Source of the DNA: Limisphaerales bacterium
GTDB taxonomy: Bacteria > Verrucomicrobiota > Verrucomicrobiia > Limisphaerales > UBA11358
DNA: 13,040 bases
Assembly (NCBI GenBank): GCA_027451565.1
Contig: DAIDJC010000063.1
Coordinates: 1-13,040 of the forward strand
Direction: 5' to 3'
Numbering within the stretch: the first letter of the stretch is position 1; each line of letters opens with the position of its first letter. The notes beneath the pieces are model-generated. The model saw only the letters and a list, made by a program, of their open reading frames with translations, ran no database searches and had not been told where the DNA came from. Below, one piece after another: positions 1 through 5,753 of the stretch. The translations under genes were made by a program, and so were the position numbers.

Positions 1-2
1 GT

Positions 3-317
3 GAATCACATGATTGGCGGGCGCACCCTGGCTTTGGAATCAAATCCCTGGTTCATGAGGGTGATAATATCATTGTGGTGGGGGTGAAAAACGATGGCGG
101 CGTGGGTGGATTAAGTCCTGATGTGAAAGTGGTGTTGAAGGGAAAACCGGAACCTGTGAATTGGTCCCGCAGTTTGTTCAATGGCCTGGCGGAGGTGATT
201 GTGCAATCCACGCAAAAGCCTGGAGCCATTCGATTGGAGGCTTACGCAGATGGAATAAGTCCAGCCGCATGCACCATTCAATCCGATGCTTGCGTGCTTC
301 CCTCCTCCGTTCCATAA
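3..317 (+). CDS. Beta-galactosidase-like GH2 glycosidase, C-terminal fragment
   Basis: This is the 3' end of a gene that enters from the left edge. The frame is open from base 3 to a TAA at 315-317, giving about 104 residues. The segments HPGFGIKSLVHEGDNIIVV, GGVGGLSPDV and WSRSLFNGLAEVIVQS are typical of the C-terminal beta-sandwich of GH2 beta-galactosidases, where a 'WSRSLFNGLAQVIVQS'-like stretch is well conserved. The catalytic TIM barrel and active-site glutamates lie outside the window, so substrate and activity cannot be judged. The in-frame ATG at 75 is internal, because the family resemblance continues upstream of it. The gene converges on modC and seems unrelated in function. Confidence 0.8.
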   Translation, partial: ESHDWRAHPGFGIKSLVHEGDNIIVVGVKNDGGVGGLSPDVKVVLKGKPEPVNWSRSLFNGLAEVIVQSTQKPGAIRLEAYADGISPAACTIQSDACVLPSSVP

Positions 318-349
318 AAAAGCCGCCAAGATCAGTCTCGAAAAGAATC

Positions 350-368
350 GGCTGGATGAAAGCCGGCC
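350..368 (+). terminator. Weak hairpin after the GH2 gene
   Basis: GGCTGG (350-355) can pair with CCGGCC (363-368) around a 7-nt loop, with one G-T pair. It lies 33 nt after the GH2 stop codon. There is no T-run behind it, so it is at best a weak terminator or a structure that protects the 3' end. Confidence 0.2.
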
Positions 369-441
369 AATCCATGGCAGACGCCTTTGTATTCATTTAA
401 CGAGCTGGAAGCCATAACTCAGCCCGGCGGCCTTGAAATAA

Positions 442-473
442 AGCCTGCATGCATTCTCCTGTTCACGCAGGCT
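442..473 (-). terminator. Possible terminator of the mod operon
   Basis: On the minus strand AGCCTGC (473-467) pairs perfectly over 7 bp with GCAGGCT (448-442) across an 18-nt loop, followed by a T-rich stretch (TTATTTC, 441-435). The hairpin overlaps the modC stop codon at 465-463. The stem is short and the loop long for an intrinsic terminator, so this is tentative, but it is the only candidate between modC and the converging GH2 gene. Confidence 0.35.
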
Positions 474-1122
474 CCAAGCATCCGTTGCGCATACGCAATA
501 CGGGTCCACCCAACCCCATCGCTTCCTCGTCATCATGGGTTACGTGGATCATGGGAATCCCAAAAATCTCGCGCACCTGTTTGAGATGGCCCAGGATTTT
601 GATTTTTAAATCCCGGTCCAGGTTGGACAAGGGTTCATCGAGAAGCAGGAGGCGCGGCTCCGCCAGCAAGGCCCGCCCCAAGCTAACGCGTTGCTGCTCG
701 CCACGCGACAACTGCCAAACCCGGCGTTCAGCCAGCGATTCCACCTCCAGCACATTCGCCACCTGTTCAAAAGACCACTTCCTGCTTGTTTCCAGGGTCC
801 CTCCACCGTGACAGCCCTGGCCGTAGAGCATGTTTTGACGCACTGTGAGATGGGGAAACAAACCCAGATCCTGCGGCACGTAACCAATGCGGCGGTGGCG
901 CAGGGGGATTTGTATCGAGGAGAAAGTGTCGGTCAGTGTTGTATCATCCAGTTGGATCACGCCCCTTTCCGGGCGTCGCCATCCTGCGATCAACTCCAGC
1001 AACGAGGTTTTGCCAGAACCCGAGGGTCCGCAAAGAGCCATGACCGGCCCGGATAATTCTGCCTCAACACGGAGGATAAAGGCGCCCAAGGTGAGCTTGA
1101 CCTGGCTGAAAATCAGTTTCAT
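463..1122 (-). CDS. modC: Molybdate ABC transporter ATP-binding protein ModC (short form)
   Basis: This is the ATPase subunit that powers molybdate import through ModB at the cytoplasmic face. It shows Walker A GPSGSGKT (residues 32-39), a Q-loop in YVPQDLGLFPHLTVRQN, the ABC signature LSRGEQQR, Walker B LLLLDEPLSNLD and the H-loop histidine in THD. I chose the ATG at 1122 rather than an upstream start at 1164. The protein then begins MKLIFSQVKL, and the ATG overlaps the modB stop as ATGA, the usual sign of translational coupling. The protein is 219 aa and ends right after the nucleotide-binding domain. Well-studied ModC proteins are about 350 aa and carry a C-terminal molybdate-binding MOP/TOBE domain, which is absent here. 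Context, not the ATPase alone, supports molybdate; related oxyanions such as tungstate remain possible. Confidence 0.9.
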   Translation of the reverse strand: MKLIFSQVKLTLGAFILRVEAELSGPVMALCGPSGSGKTSLLELIAGWRRPERGVIQLDDTTLTDTFSSIQIPLRHRRIGYVPQDLGLFPHLTVRQNMLYGQGCHGGGTLETSRKWSFEQVANVLEVESLAERRVWQLSRGEQQRVSLGRALLAEPRLLLLDEPLSNLDRDLKIKILGHLKQVREIFGIPMIHVTHDDEEAMGLGGPVLRMRNGCLEPA

Positions 1123-1793
1123 GAATCGAACCTTTGGCGCCGCATCAGCCACTGACCAAACCAAACAGAGGAAAAAGCAAGAGCCACCGACACCGCCAGC
1201 AGGCGCTCTGCGGCCGCATCCTCACCCAATTGGACATGTTCAAATATGGCCAGGGCGAGAGTGGTTGTTTTTCCGGGAATGTTGCCTGCCACCATGATTG
1301 TGGCTCCAAATTCCCCCAGGGCGCGGGCAAAAGCGAGCAATACCCCGGCCATGATTCCCCGACCTGCCAAAGGCAGGGTTATGGAAACGAACACGCGCCA
1401 CGGCCCGGCTCCAAGCGTGCCGGCCATTTTTTCCAATCGCGGGTCCACTTGCTCGAAAGCCACCCGCGCTGAGCGCACCAGCAAAGGAAAAGACATTACC
1501 GCCAGTGCCATCCAGACCGCCCGCCAGGTAAAAGCCACATCAAATCCAAGCGAATCATGCAACCAGCCACCCAGCCATCCGCGCCGCCCCATGACATCCA
1601 GCAATATCAGGCCCGTGGCCACCGGAGGCATCACCAGGGGCATGGCCACCAAGGTCTCGACCAGGGATTTACCAGGCCAGTCACCCCGAGCCAGGCACCA
1701 TGCCGTGGCCAGTCCGAATGGGAGTATGCCCAAGGTGCTCAGAGCCGCCACCCATGCGGTAAATGCGGTAATTTGCCACTCTTCCAAATTCAT
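1119..1793 (-). CDS. modB: Molybdate ABC transporter permease ModB
   Basis: This is the inner-membrane permease that receives molybdate from ModA and works with ModC. It is 224 aa with several hydrophobic segments. The stretch TLGAGPWRVFVSITLPLA is the cytoplasmic EAA-type loop that contacts the ATPase. It is followed by the highly typical ModB segment ARALGEFGATIMVAGNIPG and TTTLALAIFEHVQLG. I took the ATG at 1793, giving MNLEEWQITAF. It overlaps the modA stop by one base (TGATG), while the upstream start at 1850 would run well into modA. The 3' end overlaps modC by 4 bp, so modA, modB and modC are tightly coupled. The length is close to the roughly 230 aa usual for the family. Confidence 0.93.
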   Translation of the reverse strand: MNLEEWQITAFTAWVAALSTLGILPFGLATAWCLARGDWPGKSLVETLVAMPLVMPPVATGLILLDVMGRRGWLGGWLHDSLGFDVAFTWRAVWMALAVMSFPLLVRSARVAFEQVDPRLEKMAGTLGAGPWRVFVSITLPLAGRGIMAGVLLAFARALGEFGATIMVAGNIPGKTTTLALAIFEHVQLGEDAAAERLLAVSVALAFSSVWFGQWLMRRQRFDS

Positions 1794-2563
1794 CAGGGGT
1801 TCATCAAAAATCCTCTGCGACGGAATTCCCCCATCGCAGTGGTCGCGCAAAGGTAATTCAAGAAACTCCGGGCCGCCACTTCTGAAAACCCCCCTTTCAC
1901 CAATGCGGCTGGATAGCGTATCTGCGGGCTTTTGCCCACAGGCACCGTGTAAACCACCTTCACACGCCGCGAAATAGCCGCATCCGTGCTGTACACAACT
2001 CCTGCATCCATGTTGCCCGACGCCACGGCAGCCAATGCCGCGCGAACATTTTCAGCGGGCACCACGCGCCCCTGAATCTGTTTCCATACGCCCTCCATCT
2101 CCAGCCATTTCCGGGCGTAAACCCCGGCAGGCACTGCTGCGGGATCCGCCAGGACCAGGCGCCCCACTTTCGGATCTGCCAGGTCACGGGCGCTTTTGAT
2201 TTTCAGGATGCTTCCGGATGGAACCACCACGACCAGGCTGTTCCCCAGAATATCCCGCCGTGTTCCAGGCACCAAACAACCCTGCCGATCCAACAGGTTC
2301 ATGCTGGCCTCATCAGCAGAAAAAAACACGTCGGCCGGCGCCCCTTCCCCAATCTGACGGGCCAGCAGGCTGGAAGCCGCGAAATTGAACCTTATCCGGT
2401 TGGTCGAGCCCCGCTCGTAGTCGGCGCCCACGGCCTGCAAGCTCTCCTTCAGACTGGCAGCGGCAAAAACCATCACCTCTGCGCCGCGTGCGGAAGCCAC
2501 CAGGGCACAAATCAACCCGACCTGGAACAGCCACAAAACAGAAAGTGTCCATCGGGTCCTCAT
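1793..2563 (-). CDS. modA: Periplasmic molybdate-binding protein ModA
   Basis: This is the substrate-binding protein that captures molybdate in the periplasm and delivers it to ModBC. From the ATG at 2563 it is 256 aa. A clear signal peptide (basic MRTRW, then LSVLWLFQVGLICALVAS) is cleaved near SARG/AEV. The mature protein opens with VMVFAAASLKESL and continues with FAASSLLARQIGEGAPADVF and FSADEASMNLL, the standard ModA ligand-site segments. Its serine and alanine backbone positions hold the oxyanion. DAGVVYSTDA is the matching C-lobe motif. The longer reading up to 2779 would overlap the neighbouring gene's 3' end and put the signal peptide 72 residues inside, so I rejected it. Tungstate binding cannot be excluded from sequence. 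Confidence 0.95.
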   Translation of the reverse strand: MRTRWTLSVLWLFQVGLICALVASARGAEVMVFAAASLKESLQAVGADYERGSTNRIRFNFAASSLLARQIGEGAPADVFFSADEASMNLLDRQGCLVPGTRRDILGNSLVVVVPSGSILKIKSARDLADPKVGRLVLADPAAVPAGVYARKWLEMEGVWKQIQGRVVPAENVRAALAAVASGNMDAGVVYSTDAAISRRVKVVYTVPVGKSPQIRYPAALVKGGFSEVAARSFLNYLCATTAMGEFRRRGFLMNP

Positions 2564-2598
2564 TTTTGATTTGGCTGAAACACGATTGGTGGATTTTT

Positions 2599-3633
2599 TC
2601 AAAAAGGAATGCGTGCGGACAGCACCAAATTGTTGCGCACCAACGGCTGGTCTGTTAACGCAACCTGGTATCCGAGCCCCAAGGTAACGCCCACGCGATG
2701 CCACATTGGAAACCGGCCCAGGATGAAACCGGGCGTGGCCATGAGCTGGCTCCTGCCACGCCGCGCGCTGTTGGGCCAATACGTTTCATTGAACTCCATT
2801 TCCGGCCAGAAATACCGGCCCACATGATATTGCAATGCCGTGTTGAAAAGAATGGGCGTGCCAGGCCCGCCGGTCGCGGAGCCATTGTCTGGAATGGCAA
2901 TGCCAAGTGTGCTCTGAAAATCAAAGCGTCCCCAGCCCTTGCCTCCCGCCAGTGTGGGGGTGAAACCAAAATGATGAGTCGAAAACACATCGCTTCCGCT
3001 CGGCACGGATAGCCCCATGAACGCGGTCAATATGTAGTCCCCATGGTCCCTATCCGCAGAGAGCAGCCTGTATTTCAATAAAAAATTTTCGTCCGTCCAA
3101 CCGCTTTTTCGAGGCTGGGTATTCTCAGTTTGCCAGGCCGGCAGGCCTATGATCACTTCCACCTGCCGGGCTGGAATCAATTCCACACCCTTTCCACCGC
3201 CATAGGAATACAGGCTTTTGCCCCCGGGCAGCGACTCCTGGTACTGGTCATACCTTAATTCTTGTTCCAGCCTTGGGGTCACCGTCACCAAGGGTGTGAC
3301 CCAGCCTGGTTGCTCGGCCTGGGTGGCGCTTACCCGCTGCAACCAGTCATCCGTGGCATCGCGGACTTCATTGATAAAAGGACAGGCCAGTGAATTGGTT
3401 TCATCGGGACCCACAGCCACGCCGCCAAACGCCGGATGAGCCACACCCCAGCCCAGGGCCATCATCCCGGTGACCGCAAAACACAGCCAGCCTCTTGTTA
3501 TTTGACTGGAAACAGGATGGGGTTTTTTTTGAGAAAAACGGGCACTATTGGATGCCATGACTGCTTGAAAATTTGTGCAGGCAATTCCCGGGCGGCTGGC
3601 AGCCTGTTCGCTGGGATTGATTTTCATGCTCAA
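2599..3633 (-). CDS. Outer-membrane beta-barrel protein at the head of the mod operon
   Basis: This is a predicted outer-membrane barrel, about 344 aa, of the loosely defined 'transporter / MetA-pathway' type. Its exact family is not certain. A hydrophobic stretch at residues 49-69 (GWLCFAVTGMMALGWGVAHP) looks like the core of a long signal peptide, cleaved near AFGG. After it come alternating polar and aromatic strands with GGK and GGG turns, and the protein ends in a barrel-like strand LVLSARIPF with a terminal Phe. Start: a TTG at 3633 has AAGGAAG 8 nt upstream. An ATG at 3627 has poor spacing to that site, and an ATG at 3558 would give a shorter leader. It ends 35 nt before modA and has a ModE-type operator upstream, so it is probably the first gene of the molybdate operon. 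A role in passing molybdate through the outer membrane is inference. Confidence 0.75.
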   Translation of the reverse strand: MSMKINPSEQAASRPGIACTNFQAVMASNSARFSQKKPHPVSSQITRGWLCFAVTGMMALGWGVAHPAFGGVAVGPDETNSLACPFINEVRDATDDWLQRVSATQAEQPGWVTPLVTVTPRLEQELRYDQYQESLPGGKSLYSYGGGKGVELIPARQVEVIIGLPAWQTENTQPRKSGWTDENFLLKYRLLSADRDHGDYILTAFMGLSVPSGSDVFSTHHFGFTPTLAGGKGWGRFDFQSTLGIAIPDNGSATGGPGTPILFNTALQYHVGRYFWPEMEFNETYWPNSARRGRSQLMATPGFILGRFPMWHRVGVTLGLGYQVALTDQPLVRNNLVLSARIPF

Positions 3634-3714
3634 TTTAATGGCTTCCTTGATGGTGCTCCATGACAGTTTTTACTGGTTTTCCGCGCGGGTTTTGGCTGGC
3701 GGGAAACTGCCCCA

Positions 3715-3742
3715 TTCGTTATATTTGTCAATATATATCGAA
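3715..3742 (-). promoter_or_regulatory. ModE-type molybdate operator
   Basis: TTCGTTATATT (3715-3725), six bases, then TATATATCGAA (3732-3742) form an interrupted palindrome. It fits the ModE box as I remember it (half-sites ATCGnTATATA and TATATAACGAT, N6 between them), with mismatches only at the outermost bases and one inner base. It lies 82-88 nt upstream of the barrel-protein start and about 1.15 kb upstream of modA. On the minus strand a perfect TTGACA (3731-3726) lies inside the spacer and TATAAC (3723-3718) in one half-site, so a promoter overlaps the operator. No good -10 exists 16-18 nt after the TTGACA. Known ModE binds this site when loaded with molybdate and represses uptake genes. 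No modE gene is in the window. Confidence 0.8.
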
Positions 3743-3774
3743 ACCCCGGTTTCAGAGAGTCCATGCAGCGGGAA

Positions 3775-3790
3775 CCCGGCTGAACCCGGG
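3775..3790 (-). terminator. Small hairpin after purE
   Basis: CCCGG (3775-3779) and CCGGG (3786-3790) can pair around a 6-nt loop immediately downstream of the purE stop. The sequence AACCCGG occurs three times within about 30 bp here, running into the purE 3' end. There is no T-run, so termination is doubtful. Confidence 0.2.
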
Positions 3791-3792
3791 AA

Positions 3793-4317
3793 TCAACCCG
3801 GCTTGGGAATGGGGCGAATGGAGGCGGCAAGTTTGGCGCCGCGGCGGCGGGCGTCGCGGGCGAGGTTGGCTCGAAACACCTTGAGTTGAAGGCGGAGCCG
3901 CGCATCATTGACACCCAGGATACGGACGGCCATGAGACCGGCGTTGCGTCCGCCACCAATGGCCATCGTGGCCACGGGCACGCCACCTGGCATTTGGACG
4001 ATGGACAGGAGGGAATCCAACCCCTTTAAAGCCTTGCTTTCGACGGGCACTCCAATCACCGGCAGGCAGGTCAAGCTGGCGACCATTCCTGGCAGATGGG
4101 CTGCGCCTCCAGCGCCGGCAATGATCACACGCAGGCCGCGTTCCTCCGCGGTTCTCGCGTATTGGGCCATGGTCTCGGGCATTCGGTGGGCTGAAACCAC
4201 GCGCACCTCGCATGGAACGCCAAACTCATGGCATACCTGGGCGGCGGGTTCGAGGGTGGGCCAATCTGAATCGCTGCCCATGATGATGCCAACCGTTGGG
4301 GGAGATGAATTTTTCAT
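3793..4317 (-). CDS. purE: N5-carboxyaminoimidazole ribonucleotide mutase PurE
   Basis: This enzyme converts N5-CAIR, the product of PurK, to CAIR in de novo purine synthesis in the cytoplasm. It is 174 aa, about the usual size for a class I PurE. The phosphate- and substrate-binding motifs are intact: GSDSDWPTL near the N-terminus, SAHRMPE with the catalytic-region histidine, and IAGAGGAAHLPGMVAS followed by LPVIGVPV. The C-terminal tail is basic (RANLARDARRRG). The ATG at 4317 overlaps the purK stop by 4 bp (ATGA), so the two are translationally coupled. The presence of purK next door marks it as the class I mutase and not the class II carboxylase that works without PurK. Confidence 0.95.
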   Translation of the reverse strand: MKNSSPPTVGIIMGSDSDWPTLEPAAQVCHEFGVPCEVRVVSAHRMPETMAQYARTAEERGLRVIIAGAGGAAHLPGMVASLTCLPVIGVPVESKALKGLDSLLSIVQMPGGVPVATMAIGGGRNAGLMAVRILGVNDARLRLQLKVFRANLARDARRRGAKLAASIRPIPKPG

Positions 4318-5513
4318 GGTTTTTTCCCGAATTGCAGAGCCGTGGCGGCTTCGAGGGCTTTGGATTCCGCGGCAGCCAGGGTTTGCCCCAAAGCCGTGAC
4401 ATGGCCCATTTTCCGTCCTGATCCGCTGGTTGTTTTGCCATAGATATGAACATGAGCGCCGGCCACGGCAAGCGCCTTTTCCAATCCATGGGGCTGTCCT
4501 GACCCGCCGCCTGCCCCCAGCAAGTTGATCATGACTGCGGCAGGAGCCACCATGGCGGTGGAACCCAGCGGCCAGCCCAGCACCGCCCGAACATGGTTTT
4601 CAAACTGTGAACATTCACAGGCTTCTATGGTATAGTGCCCGGAATTATGCACGCGTGGGGCCAGTTCATTCACCAGGACTTCGCCTGTTTTGGTTAAAAA
4701 CATTTCCACCCCAAAACTTCCCACCCCTCCGATGGTTTCAATGGCGCGGCAGGCAACATGGGATGCCTGGCTTGCCACATCAGGGGGAATATTGGCCGGG
4801 GCTCGAACCACGTGGCAGACATGGTCCTTTTGAACCGTCTCCACCACGGGATAGACCGCCAGGGCCCCATCCCGGCCCCTGGTCACCATAACCGCCAATT
4901 CCCGGGCAAAGTCGCAAAAAGCCTCCACATACAAAGCTTGACGGTCACCCCTGAGCACCGCCCAGCCGGTTTCAATGTCCTGCGGGCCACGGAGGGTGAA
5001 ATTGCCTTTTCCATCGTAACCATTTCTGCGGGTTTTCAACACCAGCGGCCAGCCCCATTCCTGTCCAAGGCTCTCCATTTTTGAAACCTGATCCACTCCG
5101 GCAAACCGGGGCAAGGCCAACCCGGCGCGAGCCAGCGTTTCCTTTTGGATCAATTTATCCTGAACCTGGGCCAGCGTGGGGGTGCCTGGATGCAGCACAT
5201 GCCCCGCACGTTCGATCGCAGCCAGGGCTTCGACATTCAGGAATTCATTTTCCAGCGTCACCACGTCCGCCTGCGCCGCCCATTTAAGAAGCAAACTGGC
5301 ATCATCCCAATCCCCCACCCATGTGTCATTGGCCAAAGGCGCCGCCGGCGTGGAGGGGTTGCGCTCAAAAATAACCACATCGCATCCCAGTTCGCGCGCC
5401 GCCAGAGCCGTCATCTTGGCCAACTGGCCTCCGCCAATGATCCCAAGGCGCGCCGGCACCGGCGTTTTTGAATTTGCGGACAATGACTGGTCTATCGTCT
5501 CTTTCATGGTCAT
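4314..5513 (-). CDS. purK: N5-carboxyaminoimidazole ribonucleotide synthase PurK
   Basis: This is the ATP-grasp enzyme that carboxylates aminoimidazole ribonucleotide with bicarbonate and ATP to N5-CAIR. It is 399 aa, close to or slightly longer than typical PurK. It has the N-terminal nucleotide fold GIIGGGQLAKM, the segment VVTLENEF, LVLKTRRNGYDGKGN in the ATP-grasp fold, and ELAPRVHNSGHYTIEAC, the usual 'RPHNSGH' active-site region. Near the C-terminus is GRKMGHVT. The first of two nearby ATGs (5513 and 5507) is used. The sequence just upstream is G-rich without a clean ribosome site, so the choice between them is open. purK comes before purE here, the opposite of the E. coli order. Confidence 0.95.
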   Translation of the reverse strand: MTMKETIDQSLSANSKTPVPARLGIIGGGQLAKMTALAARELGCDVVIFERNPSTPAAPLANDTWVGDWDDASLLLKWAAQADVVTLENEFLNVEALAAIERAGHVLHPGTPTLAQVQDKLIQKETLARAGLALPRFAGVDQVSKMESLGQEWGWPLVLKTRRNGYDGKGNFTLRGPQDIETGWAVLRGDRQALYVEAFCDFARELAVMVTRGRDGALAVYPVVETVQKDHVCHVVRAPANIPPDVASQASHVACRAIETIGGVGSFGVEMFLTKTGEVLVNELAPRVHNSGHYTIEACECSQFENHVRAVLGWPLGSTAMVAPAAVMINLLGAGGGSGQPHGLEKALAVAGAHVHIYGKTTSGSGRKMGHVTALGQTLAAAESKALEAATALQFGKKP

Positions 5514-5753
5514 AAATGCCCCCCGGCGGCAGGGCTTTGATTAAAAACCGCCAATGAAAAAAAATTTTGTAATATCCAGTCATGCATGACCCGCTCTTGA
5601 ATAAATCATGGAACCTTGCGGGGCAAGAGCATTGCATCGGCGAACGCGGATGCCCCTTGGCGTGGCCGGATAAGGGCGGAAGAACGGTTGCGCCCCTTCC
5701 CTTAACGAGGCGCGACATGGAGCCGCGACCAACCACCATCGGGCGGGTGAAAA
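5514..5753. other. Spacer between the kinase gene and purK
   Basis: These 240 nt hold no convincing gene. Short open frames on both strands have no recognisable features. There is a bulged stem, AAGGGCG pairing with CGCCCCTT, near 5670-5700 and AT-rich sequence at about 5540-5575 where a purK promoter could sit. No clear -35/-10 pair and no recognised purine riboswitch was seen. Confidence 0.4.

Noticed and set aside
1246..1977. Long plus-strand open frame of 243 aa opposite modB and modA
   Set aside because: It lies antisense to two well-supported transporter genes; the Pro/Arg/Thr-rich translation is typical of a reading-frame shadow in GC-rich DNA.
5640..5720. Possible structured RNA or tRNA in the GC-rich spacer
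   Set aside because: Only one bulged stem can be drawn; no cloverleaf, T-loop consensus or known riboswitch core.
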